Positions 18,516-27,158 of a DNA stretch of 37,668 nt are shown piece by piece. The position numbers were made by a program, and so were the translations under genes. The stretch covers positions 1 to 37,668 of the forward strand of contig JAJRWX010000058.1 of NCBI GenBank assembly GCA_024276605.1. The letters are read 5' to 3'. Numbering within the stretch: the stretch's first letter is position 1; every line of letters begins with the position of its first letter. Source of the stretch: Planctomycetota bacterium. Its GTDB lineage: Bacteria > Planctomycetota > Phycisphaerae > UBA1845. The notes beneath the pieces were generated by a model. It saw nothing but the letters and a program-made list of their open reading frames with translations, had not been told where the DNA came from and searched no databases.

Positions 18516-20792
18516 ATGAAGGTTAAACGATTTGTAGCTTTAACAGCTGCTGTTTCTTTGCTTGCTTCGAGTGCGGCATTAGCGCTCGACCCGGTACAGG
18601 TTACGCCTGTCACCACGAAAGATACATTGAGAACTGATTCAATGAGTACAGGTAGTCAGTCGTCTAATAACTGCGCCTCAGTCATTGCTGAGGGTAATAT
18701 CAGTGAAATCGGCGTGACGGTTATTTCCGGCGTTCTTGACGCCGCGAGCTTAGATGATTTTGATGATGCCGTAGGCAATGCGCTTTGCGGTGGATCTGGT
18801 TATGGTACGGGTGGTACCCCTGATAATATTCACTCGTTCACGTTAAACCAGAGTGGTGTGTGGGGCTTTGATGCCGGTTGCGGCGTTTTTAGTGCCAATG
18901 TCAACACGTATGATACCAGCATGCACATTCGTCAGGACACTGGCGGAGGTTGCCCCGGCGACATAGTTGCTTGTAACGGTGATGCCTGTGGTTCGCCTTG
19001 GCCATCGGCTATTTTTGAGTTCCTGACCGCAGGTACCAATTACTTCCTGGTCATGGAAGGCTACAGCCCTTATACGTATGGTGCTTACAGCGTTGATGTT
19101 GGCCAGGTTGCACCACCATGTGTGACGAATGCCGATTGCGATGACTTGGATTTCTGCAATGGTACCGAAACATGTAGTGTTGATGGCGAGTGCCTACCTG
19201 GTTCCGCCCCTTGTCCAGCATGGCAAGATTGTGATTCCATCACAGGTACCTGTGGTGCTTCACCTCCGGCTTGCACCCAGGTATTAAAGGGTGATGGTGC
19301 CCAGTTCTTCTTCCCGAATGCCAACAACTGTGACGGTTGTGGTGAAGCTGACGACGTAACCTTACGCGTAGGTGCCGGTCGCGATCTGATCAGCTACTCG
19401 TTCGAGATCATCGGTCGTGCCATTGGTGCCGCTGTTGGTGATCCGTACACCGTCACCAGCCAGTTGTACACGATTACCGCCGCTGGTAATCCTGGTGCGC
19501 CGATTCCAGGTACAACCTGTAACTTTACTTTCGCCATTCAGCCGGGTGGTACTGCTGCTGATATTGCCCTTTGTGAGCCGAATGCCGGCTTGCCGACGGG
19601 TATCATTTTGAATCCAGGCCCCTTCGGCACTGAAGGTTTCGTGGTTTATCGTTCCACCACAGATGGTAGTGGTTTCTTGATTGCCGGTGGTCCTCCTCGT
19701 ATTGGTGGCGATATGAATCCAGCCACGGTTGATGGTATTGAAGCCGCCTTTGGTCAGTCCATTTTCTGGTTGGAAGGTACCCCAGGCGCCGACGATTGGG
19801 GCCCCGGTGCGTTTGCTGCTCCAACCGTATCTGACTTCAACGCCATGAGCGTTTGTACCGATCCAGTCGGTCCTTGCTGCACGGGCAATACCTGCTCGAT
19901 GCTCAATGATGCTGATTGTACGGCAGCCGGTGGAACGCTTACGCTCGGTTTGAATACCGTGGATAATCCAGTCACCTGTGGTGATACCGACTGTGACGGT
20001 GACGGCGTGATCGCTAGCTTGGACAACTGTCCGGATATTGCGAACCCAACTCAAACCAATAGTGATGCTGACTCACACGGTGATGCTTGTGACAATTGCC
20101 CAACGACTGATAACGAAGATCAGGCCAATGGCGATGCTGACTCGTTCGGCGACGCCTGCGACAATTGCCCAGCCGTTACTAATGAGGATCAGGCCAATGG
20201 TGATGCTGACACGTTCGGCGATGTTTGTGATAACTGCCCGGCTGATGATAACCAAGATCAGCTAAACAGTGACACTGACACGCTCGGCGATGCTTGCGAC
20301 AACTGCCCGCTCGTTGATAACGAAGATCAGGCAGATTGTGGCGCTAACGGTGTTGGCGATGCTTGTGATGTCAATACTGATGGCGATATCCTGACGGATG
20401 AGTGCGACAACTGTCCAACTCGACCAAATGATGATCAAGCTGACGGCGACGGTGACGGTGTTGGTGATGTTTGTGACAACTGTCCGGTTGATGCGAACCC
20501 AACTCAGACTGATACCGATGGCGATACCGTCGGTGACGTTTGTGACGGTTGCCCGAACGATGCCAACAAGACTGATCCGGGTATCTGTGGTTGTGGCGTT
20601 GCCGATGTTGGTGACAGCGACAATGACGGTGTGCTTGATTGTGTAGACATCTGCCCAGGTGCTGATGATGCTGTCTTTGGTGATTGCACCGGCAACATCC
20701 CAACCGTCTCCGAATGGGGTCTGGTTGTCCTGGCGTTGCTACTCTTGGTAGCCGGTAAGGTCTATTATGGCCGCCGCACTGCTTTGAGCTAG
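18516..20792 (+). CDS. Secreted thrombospondin type-3 repeat protein with IPTL-CTERM sorting tail
   Basis: A 758-residue exported protein, second predicted substrate of the exosortase. ATG 18516 is chosen because GGAGGT (18503-18508) is seven bases upstream and the peptide then starts as a signal sequence (MKVKRFVALTAAVSLLASSA). After it comes a PPC-like beta domain (GTPDNIHSFTLNQSGVWGFD...), one copy of the four-cysteine CNGTETC repeat shared with the giant protein, a beta-rich central region, and thrombospondin-3-type calcium repeats (DNCPTTDNEDQANGDADSFG and relatives). The repeats step by exactly 69 bases (GAC/GAT starts at 20091, 20160, 20229, 20298). The end is IPTVSEWG plus hydrophobic helix plus GRR. 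Earlier in-frame starts lack a ribosome site. A surface structural or binding role is likely; the ligand is unknown. Confidence 0.85.
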   Translation: MKVKRFVALTAAVSLLASSAALALDPVQVTPVTTKDTLRTDSMSTGSQSSNNCASVIAEGNISEIGVTVISGVLDAASLDDFDDAVGNALCGGSGYGTGGTPDNIHSFTLNQSGVWGFDAGCGVFSANVNTYDTSMHIRQDTGGGCPGDIVACNGDACGSPWPSAIFEFLTAGTNYFLVMEGYSPYTYGAYSVDVGQVAPPCVTNADCDDLDFCNGTETCSVDGECLPGSAPCPAWQDCDSITGTCGASPPACTQVLKGDGAQFFFPNANNCDGCGEADDVTLRVGAGRDLISYSFEIIGRAIGAAVGDPYTVTSQLYTITAAGNPGAPIPGTTCNFTFAIQPGGTAADIALCEPNAGLPTGIILNPGPFGTEGFVVYRSTTDGSGFLIAGGPPRIGGDMNPATVDGIEAAFGQSIFWLEGTPGADDWGPGAFAAPTVSDFNAMSVCTDPVGPCCTGNTCSMLNDADCTAAGGTLTLGLNTVDNPVTCGDTDCDGDGVIASLDNCPDIANPTQTNSDADSHGDACDNCPTTDNEDQANGDADSFGDACDNCPAVTNEDQANGDADTFGDVCDNCPADDNQDQLNSDTDTLGDACDNCPLVDNEDQADCGANGVGDACDVNTDGDILTDECDNCPTRPNDDQADGDGDGVGDVCDNCPVDANPTQTDTDGDTVGDVCDGCPNDANKTDPGICGCGVADVGDSDNDGVLDCVDICPGADDAVFGDCTGNIPTVSEWGLVVLALLLLVAGKVYYGRRTALS

Positions 20793-20824
20793 TGTTTGAT
20801 TGATTACTACGATTTTCCGACGAT

Positions 20825-20852
20825 GGCGGAGTCTCATTAATGAGGCTCCGCC
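20825..20852 (+). terminator. Palindromic hairpin after the TSP3 protein gene
   Basis: GGCGGAGTCTCATT (20825-20838) pairs along its whole length with AATGAGGCTCCGCC (20839-20852), with one G-T wobble. It lies 32 bases after the stop. A T-run follows only at 20874-20879, so it is a good RNA-stabilising or terminating hairpin but not a textbook intrinsic terminator. Confidence 0.5.
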
Positions 20853-21024
20853 TCATCGGTCTTCGTGGTGTGCTTTTTTGCCATACCCGAATGGTTTGGG
20901 TGTTGGCTGTTTCGGTTTATCGATCATTGATCGACAGTGATGCAATCACTGTTTCGGGGGTCTACCCGATTACAGGGTTGTATCCTATGATTTAAGCACA
21001 GCGGGTTTATTGATATATTAAAGG

Positions 21025-21063
21025 CCGCCTGTGGGGATAAAGTTCCTGCAGGCGGTTTTTTTT
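21025..21063 (+). terminator. Intrinsic (Rho-independent) terminator
   Basis: CCGCCTG (21025-21031) pairs with CAGGCGG (21049-21055), and the stem continues inward through GGGGAT/GTTCCT with G-T wobbles to a three-base AAA loop. Eight Ts (21056-21063) follow at once. This is the clearest terminator in the window and separates the substrate gene from the exosortase genes. Confidence 0.85.
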
Positions 21064-21095
21064 GCAGGTGATACGATGTGCGTTAATCCATTGAT

Positions 21096-21214
21096 CCGAG
21101 CCGCAAGCGCCAGCGACCGGTGTCTTCAGGCTCTAACCCACGCTACGAATAACCTGGGCGATTCCGGGGTGTATGGCGCTGTGAAAACACGGGTCGCTTG
21201 CGCTCGCCGCTCGG
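21096..21214. repeat. REP-pair (REPIN-like) element
   Basis: A 28-base arm at 21096-21123 (beginning CCGAGCCGCAAGCGCCAGCG) and the reverse complement of 21187-21214 (beginning CCGAGCGGCGAGCGCAAGCG) agree at 23 or so of 28 positions and are separated by 63 bases. Two inverted REP-like arms around a spacer is the structure of a REPIN. I recall similar GCAAGCGCCAGCGACCGG sequences as common intergenic repeats in planctomycetes. No associated transposase is in the window. Confidence 0.6.
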
Positions 21215-21307
21215 ATTGTTGCTTGGATTGCCTTATTCCGTGAAAGATGCTTTTGCTTTATAGTTTGGTAAGTGAAGTGAAGTGAAGATGGAGGCGATGT
21301 TCACCGT

Positions 21308-21916
21308 ATGGGTAGGCACGATAAACATAAACACGATTCATTATCGCAGCGTGATGACAAGTCACACCCTCGAAGACGGAAAGGGCTGAGAAAGTCGTGG
21401 TACGCTACACATGGTCGAGATTTGAGGTTCTTGGCCATGTTCGCGGTGCTCATGGGCGGATATTACTTCATCACCACCACGGCGACCATGAAAGATGATT
21501 TCATCCCGTGGTTTCTTGGGCAGAATGCGCGGGCTTCTGCAGCCGTACTGCATACTTTTGGTTATGAGGATATGACGCGGCGCGGGAATGCGTTGACCTC
21601 TTCGCGTGGGGCTGTGACTGTGGAGCGCGGTTGCGATGCGTTGGATCCGTGTGCCCTTTTTGTCGCGGCGGTGTTGTCTACACCTGCCGCCTTTTCATCA
21701 AGGCTCTTAGCTGCGATTGGGGGGGCATGCATTCTCATCGTACTCAATCTCGTTCGCATTATCACTTTGTTTCTTACGGCTGTTCACTGGCGTTCGGCGT
21801 TTGATGTGATGCACCTGGAAGTCTGGCAGGCGTTGTTTATTATTTTAGCGATTGTCTTGTGGATGACGTGGGCTTCGTGGGAGCGTCGTCGTCGACGTAA
21901 GATAGTAGTGAGTTGA
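21308..21916 (+). CDS. xrtH: Exosortase, XrtH type (IPTLxxWG-CTERM processing)
   Basis: Membrane cysteine transpeptidase-like enzyme predicted to cut and sort proteins with an IPTL/IPTV-SEWG C-terminal signal. The exosortase triad is visible: Cys109 in RGCDALDP, Arg150 in LNLVR at the start of a helix, and His169 in MHLEVWQ before the last helix. About five membrane segments fill 202 residues, the small size seen for XrtH. The basic N-terminus (KHKHDSLSQRDDKSHPRRRK) is cytoplasmic. The XrtH assignment rests on the two IPTVSEWG proteins encoded just upstream, on size, and on the partner gene that follows 48 bases later. GGAGG lies 13 bases before ATG 21308, a long spacing, so the exact start is uncertain. 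Confidence 0.8.
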   Translation: MGRHDKHKHDSLSQRDDKSHPRRRKGLRKSWYATHGRDLRFLAMFAVLMGGYYFITTTATMKDDFIPWFLGQNARASAAVLHTFGYEDMTRRGNALTSSRGAVTVERGCDALDPCALFVAAVLSTPAAFSSRLLAAIGGACILIVLNLVRIITLFLTAVHWRSAFDVMHLEVWQALFIILAIVLWMTWASWERRRRRKIVVS

Positions 21917-21964
21917 TGATGCCGTACGGTTCACGCGAGATGAATATCCCTATCGATACCTTTT

Positions 21965-22723
21965 ATGGTTGAACATTCCACACAACCCAATGATAAGTCA
22001 TCTCGTGCCGGTGGTGTGTCTGAGGCTGTTGAGGCTCCATCACCACCATCGATGATACGATTTTTCCTTATGTTTTGCCTGCTGTGTGGTTTGTTGCTAG
22101 CCCCTTGGTCAAGTGTTGAGCAAGGTTATCGAAGTTTGTTTAGATTCGGCGGCGATGTTGTTTTTTCACGTTTTTGGTTCTGGTCAGATGGGTATGTGCG
22201 GTTTATGGATTTGAAATCGGATGATGTCCATGCTCGCGTCAATGCCGTGATTCCGCGATCATTGCCGCCTGGGTTTCGTCTGCCGGCACCGTCTGGTGAG
22301 CTGGATGTGTTGATGGTGTTACAAAATCGCCGTGCGGTGGGAAGTCTGGGTTTTATTCGCGCAAGCAGTAGAAATCAGGGTTATTGGCCGACCGCGTTTT
22401 TGATTGCGCTGATTCTGGCGAAGCGTATGCGTTGGTCTCGTCGGGGGTGGGCGCTGCTGTGGGGTATGCTCATGGTGCATGCGTTCATCGCATTTCGGCT
22501 TTCTATCAATTTATTGGCTACGGGTTTTGCCGTGCCGGGCAAGCGTTATGCTATATTTGAACCGAGCGAATTCTGGCTGGCGTTGTTGCGGCGTGCGGAT
22601 GAGGTGTTTGTACAGAATCCCACGGTATCATTTGTCGTCGCGGCTTTTATCTGGCTGGTGGTCGCTTTTACCAAGCAGGATTGGGTGATGGTTCTACAAG
22701 CCACTCGTCATGATGATGATTGA
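21965..22723 (+). CDS. Exosortase-associated membrane protein
   Basis: A 252-residue protein with an N-terminal membrane helix (FFLMFCLLCGLLLAPW), an extracytoplasmic region of about 90 residues, and three further helices (TAFLIALILA, WALLWGMLMVHAFIAFRLSI, VSFVVAAFIWLVVAFT). I recognise no catalytic motif. It is 48 bases downstream of the exosortase gene on the same strand. I recall that XrtH genes often have a paired membrane protein of this layout, so it is called as the XrtH partner; that is recognition by context, not by motif. It may help the exosortase bind substrates or place the product. Confidence 0.6.
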   Translation: MVEHSTQPNDKSSRAGGVSEAVEAPSPPSMIRFFLMFCLLCGLLLAPWSSVEQGYRSLFRFGGDVVFSRFWFWSDGYVRFMDLKSDDVHARVNAVIPRSLPPGFRLPAPSGELDVLMVLQNRRAVGSLGFIRASSRNQGYWPTAFLIALILAKRMRWSRRGWALLWGMLMVHAFIAFRLSINLLATGFAVPGKRYAIFEPSEFWLALLRRADEVFVQNPTVSFVVAAFIWLVVAFTKQDWVMVLQATRHDDD

Positions 22724-22813
22724 TTTGACTGATTTAGGTTTAACTTTCAGGTCATGACTTTTGTTAAGAAGCGGGGATTACATTTATTGGTTTACGCAGG
22801 ATAAGACGCACCT

Positions 22814-24754
22814 ATGGGTCACAAAAAAAGACATGCGGGAAACAAGGAAACTGTTACATCCGGCAGCACGGGTAAGGCGGTAGTTTCGGGGGCCGGGCGT
22901 GGACGCATCCTTTCAATCATTGGTATATTGCTTGGCGCTGTTACCCTGATTGGTTTGTTCATTTGGGGACGTGGTGGAGGCACGATTGAGACGGCGTGGG
23001 TATCCGGCGTAGCCAAGGGATATAATATCGTGTTGATCACGATGGATACGACCCGCGCCGATCATATCGGGTGTTACGGGCGTGAACGTGCAGAAACGCC
23101 GATCATCGATCGTTTGGCCCGGGAGGGCATTCGTTTCGAAGATGCCGTTTCGCCGGTACCGATGACGCTTCCCTCTCATAGTTCGATTCTTACCGGTCTA
23201 GACCCCATTAGCCACGGTGTTCGATCTAATGGTACTTATTCGTTGAAAGATGAACATGCCACGTTGGCGGAAATACTGCGCGATGAGGGATATGAAACCG
23301 GCGGGTTTGTGGCCTGCTTTGTCTTAAATGCCCGGTTTGGTTTGAATCAGGGGTTCGATGTTTACAACGATGAGGTTGAAGCGGCCCCGGATGCGATGGT
23401 TGGTGGACTCACGAGTGAACGTGATGCAGAGCAGGTATCCAATGCCGCAGTATCCTGGTTGCAACAGCGAGATAAGAAGAAGCCTTTTTTCATGTGGGCG
23501 CACTTTTATGATCCTCATGAACCGCACGAATTGCCCGCAGCCTATGTGTCACGTTTCAAAGACCATGTGTATGATGGTGAGATTGCCTTTGTGGATGCAC
23601 AGATAGGTCGCATTCTCGATACGCTTACTTCCCAAGGTGTGAACCAACAAACGATTGTGATTGTAACGTCGGATCATGGTGAAAGTCAGGGGGAACACAA
23701 CGAACTTACGCATACGCGTTTTATCTATGAAGCTACGCAGCACGTACCGCTGATCCTTTGGTCACCTTCGCTATGGGATGGTGGTGTGGTTGTGGATGAT
23801 GTCGTTGTCGGTGTGGTTGACATTGTGCCCACGGTATTGGACCTACTTGGTGTGGAGAGTGAAGAGCGCTTTGATGGAATTTCATTACGGCGGAGTCGAG
23901 AAAATCCGGATCGTGTCGTGTACATAGAGACCATGGCGAACTATCTGGACAATGGTTGGGCACCACTCTTTGGTATGCGCCGGCATCTTGATAAATATAT
24001 ATTGGCGCCCAAGCAGGAGTATTACGATCTTGAGCGCGATCCTCACGAATTGACCAATCGATTTGGCGCTCGCTCGAAGCGCATTTCAGCCTCCGTCCAA
24101 ACGTTGTCAGAGGCGCTGGCTAAGCGCCGTGAAAGTGACGTTGATATTGCTGATATGGCCACGAATGTAGAAGACCTCGAACCGGAAGCCAGGCAAAAAT
24201 TGGAAGCCTTAGGCTATCTGGGCGGCGACGGGCCGGTCGCTACGGAAGGTGAGTTGCAAGACCCTAAAGATATGATGATCGTCTGGCAGATGGTTCAAGA
24301 TGCGAATAAAAAGTCACGGCACGGCCAACGAAAGGAAGCGCTATCTCAGCTACTCGAAGCCAAAGTGTTGGCGCCGCACGACCATTCGATTGATCGCCAT
24401 TTAGGTATATTGTACATGCGTTTAGACCGCTTGGCTGAGGCGGAGGAATCACTGGAACGGTATCTCAAAGTGCGATCTACGAATTCAAGCATTCATGCGC
24501 TGATAGCGCAAATCATGATTAAACAAAAGCGGTTCATGGAGGCTAAAGAACGCTTGAAGACAGCCTATGAACTTTCTCCGGAGAATGGGGTCGTGCTGGT
24601 GGCGATGGGGGACTTGCTTGCCGTGGTTGGTAATATCAACAAGGCCCAGGCTTATTATGAACAGGCGCTGAAAGTTGACCCGTACCGCATGGAGAAAGCC
24701 ACGAGTGATCGGCTCAACAAATTGCAACAGATACGTAACGCGATGGGTCAATGA
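22814..24754 (+). CDS. Membrane-anchored sulfatase-fold (alkaline phosphatase superfamily) protein with TPR tail
   Basis: A 646-residue protein: basic start, one membrane anchor (about 34-51), a sulfatase-fold domain facing outside (about 70-380) and TPR repeats (about 480-640). Fold motifs are clear: LITMDTTRADHIGCYG (metal ligands from Asp78), SHSSILTG, and TSDHGESQGEHNE. The nucleophile position reads T118-L-P-S-H instead of the C/S-x-P-x-R needed for formylglycine, so it is unlikely to be a true sulfatase. Thr at this place is used by phosphotransferases of the superfamily such as LtaS, so a phosphodiesterase, phosphotransferase or regulatory role is more likely. A common ALGYLGG linker joins the two parts. 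It is 90 bases after the exosortase partner gene. Its stop overlaps that of the convergent His-rich gene by seven bases. Confidence 0.75.
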   Translation: MGHKKRHAGNKETVTSGSTGKAVVSGAGRGRILSIIGILLGAVTLIGLFIWGRGGGTIETAWVSGVAKGYNIVLITMDTTRADHIGCYGRERAETPIIDRLAREGIRFEDAVSPVPMTLPSHSSILTGLDPISHGVRSNGTYSLKDEHATLAEILRDEGYETGGFVACFVLNARFGLNQGFDVYNDEVEAAPDAMVGGLTSERDAEQVSNAAVSWLQQRDKKKPFFMWAHFYDPHEPHELPAAYVSRFKDHVYDGEIAFVDAQIGRILDTLTSQGVNQQTIVIVTSDHGESQGEHNELTHTRFIYEATQHVPLILWSPSLWDGGVVVDDVVVGVVDIVPTVLDLLGVESEERFDGISLRRSRENPDRVVYIETMANYLDNGWAPLFGMRRHLDKYILAPKQEYYDLERDPHELTNRFGARSKRISASVQTLSEALAKRRESDVDIADMATNVEDLEPEARQKLEALGYLGGDGPVATEGELQDPKDMMIVWQMVQDANKKSRHGQRKEALSQLLEAKVLAPHDHSIDRHLGILYMRLDRLAEAEESLERYLKVRSTNSSIHALIAQIMIKQKRFMEAKERLKTAYELSPENGVVLVAMGDLLAVVGNINKAQAYYEQALKVDPYRMEKATSDRLNKLQQIRNAMGQ

Positions 24755-25530
24755 GTGTGCCCGACAGCAAAATACTTGTCACGATTCGCCCGGGACATGA
24801 GCAGCGGGAAGACAATATCGCTTAGACAACAAGGCACCATGACAGCTAGGACCACAAAGAGAAACACTTTTCCAAGCATATCAATCCAGCCGACCATCCC
24901 CAAGGGACCGACCATGTAAAAAATACTTGCCATCGTTGAAGCCAGGACATGCATGGAGTGTGAAAGTAGCGTGCTATGGGCTGCAGCGTTGGCGGCAGCC
25001 AGGCCGATGATGCTGCCGATGATGGCGAACGGCAGCACGACATCGGTATGTTCAATTAAGCAGATATGCCACGGCGTTTGCATGCCCAGTATAGACAGCG
25101 AAATGTGTGGCATGACGATGTCACTCATGCCGCAGACGCCGATGGCACCGATCAGTCCGATGATAATCGCTTTAGGCCACTTTCGCTCATAACGAAAAAA
25201 CATGGCTGTCGTCGCTGCGGCAGAGAACAGCATGTGTGCGGGATGGAATAAGTGAAAAAAGCGCTGGGCGAAGGCGTTGTCGTAGCCATGCTCGTGCGGT
25301 GCTTGGTCAACCTCGTGGGTATGTTCGTCAGGGTGTGCCGAGCTTTCCATATGATGATCGGCTGACTCGTAGGCTGATTGATGAAAGCCGTCGCCAAAGA
25401 TGCATAGTGTGCCGGCGACGATGAGGCCAATGGTCACGGCTAATACGGAGAAGGGTACGTGCTCGCGCAGCTCAGTGAGCAGTGCGGAGGGCATGTGGCG
25501 ATGATGGTCATGTGAATGCTCGGACAACAT
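24748..25530 (-). CDS. His-rich polytopic membrane protein, function unknown
   Basis: A 260-residue membrane protein with about six helices. Two histidine clusters face the soluble side: SEHSHDHHRH right after the start and a stretch near residue 70-90 (HHMESSAHPDEHTHE). Further His residues flank the helices. Such clusters usually bind Zn, Ni, Co or Cu, so metal transport or sensing is possible, but I recognise no family. ATG 25530 is chosen because GGAG is five bases upstream; a longer ORF begins at 25593, but its AGGAG is only one base from that ATG. Divergent from the radical SAM gene (272 bases apart) and overlapping the sulfatase-fold gene end-to-end by seven bases. Confidence 0.5.
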   Translation of the reverse strand: MLSEHSHDHHRHMPSALLTELREHVPFSVLAVTIGLIVAGTLCIFGDGFHQSAYESADHHMESSAHPDEHTHEVDQAPHEHGYDNAFAQRFFHLFHPAHMLFSAAATTAMFFRYERKWPKAIIIGLIGAIGVCGMSDIVMPHISLSILGMQTPWHICLIEHTDVVLPFAIIGSIIGLAAANAAAHSTLLSHSMHVLASTMASIFYMVGPLGMVGWIDMLGKVFLFVVLAVMVPCCLSDIVFPLLMSRANRDKYFAVGHTH

Positions 25531-25802
25531 GTCGACTCCATTTGGGTGATGGTGGCATTGCGTGTGTCGTACTCCGCTAGCGATACCCGCCATTCTCCTG
25601 TAGATCTATCTTGACTACGGCAGGGATTATGCTGCCCCAAGGGCGTGGCGACAAGAGATAGAGCAAAAGCCACTTTGTTTGTATACTAACGTGTCTAGCA
25701 TTCGTTTGTCGGGTTATGGTTAAATGAACGCTCGTAAAATACGAAACACCGCGCAAGCTAAAGCATGCGGCTCGGAACAATTGACAGATAGGTGATCTCA
25801 CC

Positions 25803-26936
25803 ATGTCCGCATCGATACGCCTCAAAGAGCTACTATACGACAATACCATGTCGTCTGCGCCGCAGCTACTAGTACGTGAGCCGGGTGGGCGGGTTCGGTG
25901 TTTAGCCTGTGGGCATCGGTGCTCTATTTTGCCGGAGCGGAGTGGGGTTTGCCGGGTTCGGTTCAATCAGGGGGGTGATTTACGGGTTCCGGCGGGGTAC
26001 GTCGCCGGGGTACAGGTTGATCCGATCGAAAAGAAGCCTTTCTATCATGCATTCCCAGCGCGGGATGCACTGTCTTTTGGCATGTTGGGGTGCGATCTGC
26101 ATTGCAGCTATTGCCAGAACTGGGTGACATCGCAGGCGCTTCGTGACGATGCCGCTGTAGCGAGGCCTAACTTTTACGGTGCCGCACAAATCGTCGAAGC
26201 GGCTGTACGTCAGCAGGTGCCGGTGATGGTGAGTACCTATAACGAACCGCTGATTACCGCAGACTGGGCCGTAGAGATTTTCAAGCTTGCTCGCCAGCAA
26301 GGTATTGTCTGTGGCTTCGTCAGCAACGGCAATGCCACACCGGAAGTGCTCGAATTCATCAGGCCCTATGTGGATTTGTATAAGGTTGATCTAAAGACGT
26401 TCAATGATCGCAACTATCGTCAGCTAGGTACGGCACTGGATAATGTGCTCGATACGATCAAGCGACTCTTTGCTATGGGGTTCTGGTTGGAGATTGTGAC
26501 GTTAGTGGTTCCCGGTTTCAATGACGGCGACGAGGAGTTGAAACAGATCGCCGATTTCATCGTAGGCGTTTCGCCGGATATACCCTGGCATGTGTCGGCA
26601 TTTCGTCCTGATTACAAAATGACGGACCCGCCGCGAACGCCGGTGGATACACTGGTGCGTGCATACGATATTGGTAAGCAAGCCGGGTTGAAGTTTGTCT
26701 ACCCGGGTAATGTTCACGAGGTTATCGGTAAGCGAGAGAACACCTACTGCCCGTCTTGCGAAAGGCTATTGATCCGCCGCCGTGGATTTATTGTGGAAGA
26801 GAATCGCATGAAAGGCTCGACGTGTCCCTTCTGTGAAACGATTATCCCCGGCGTCTGGCAGGATAATCCACCGAGTTGCACGCAGGGAAGTGGTATACCA
26901 TTGCCATGTGTGATTCCCGATGGGCCATGCGGATAA
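25803..26936 (+). CDS. amrS: AmmeMemoRadiSam-system radical SAM enzyme (AmrS family)
   Basis: Radical SAM protein of the pyruvate-formate-lyase-activating-enzyme-like group that usually partners AMMECR1 and Memo domains. C97-x3-C101-x2-C104 (GCDLHCSYCQNW) binds the Fe4S4 cluster. Before it, CLACGHRCSILPERSGVC is the cysteine-rich N-terminal module characteristic of this family, and PIEKKPFYHAFP is another hallmark. A C-terminal zinc-ribbon-like element (CPSCERLL...CPFCETIIPGVW) is present. At 377 residues the size is normal. ATG 25803 has AGGTGA seven bases upstream. The Memo and AMMECR1 partners are not in this window; the actual substrate of the family is unknown. Confidence 0.85.
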   Translation: MSASIRLKELLYDNTMSSAPQLLVREPGGRVRCLACGHRCSILPERSGVCRVRFNQGGDLRVPAGYVAGVQVDPIEKKPFYHAFPARDALSFGMLGCDLHCSYCQNWVTSQALRDDAAVARPNFYGAAQIVEAAVRQQVPVMVSTYNEPLITADWAVEIFKLARQQGIVCGFVSNGNATPEVLEFIRPYVDLYKVDLKTFNDRNYRQLGTALDNVLDTIKRLFAMGFWLEIVTLVVPGFNDGDEELKQIADFIVGVSPDIPWHVSAFRPDYKMTDPPRTPVDTLVRAYDIGKQAGLKFVYPGNVHEVIGKRENTYCPSCERLLIRRRGFIVEENRMKGSTCPFCETIIPGVWQDNPPSCTQGSGIPLPCVIPDGPCG

Positions 26937-27158
26937 GGTTTGATAAATGTCCCATGATAGTGGTCGCACTTTCTTGACTGCAATCGCACAAAAACGTAGC
27001 CTACGGGAACGCGGAACTGCCCATTTTTACATGGTTAGTGGGCATGGTTTTGGTCTCGTATCGGTCTTTTTATAGTTTTGTTGTATTCGTTCGATTAGCG
27101 ATCCGTTGCGGCGGATGTGCTATGTCAACTTCGTTTGTTCTAACTGGAGTAGATCAAC

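Larger units (their letters stand above)
20793..21307. other. Intergenic region between substrate and exosortase genes
   Basis: The 515 bases contain a strong palindromic hairpin (20825-20852), a small CAGTGA/TCACTG hairpin (20935-20951), an intrinsic terminator (21025-21063) and a REP-type inverted pair (21096-21214), each noted separately where strong. No gene is credible: the 70-codon ORF at 21031-21243 runs across both the terminator and the REP pair. The exosortase gene therefore probably has its own promoter, between about 21215 and 21300, though I cannot identify its boxes. Confidence 0.6.

Noticed and set aside
18127-18526. Two short plus-strand ORFs (66 and 79 codons) after the Lnt-like gene, considered as a frameshifted nitrilase domain
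   Set aside because: Neither shows the Glu, Lys or Cys motifs of Lnt, and the second overlaps the start of the TSP3 protein gene.
21031-21243. 70-codon plus-strand ORF
   Set aside because: Runs through an intrinsic terminator and a REP-type inverted pair; no protein features.
22814-24754. Calling a functional sulfatase
   Set aside because: The formylglycine residue is replaced by Thr and the motif Arg by His.
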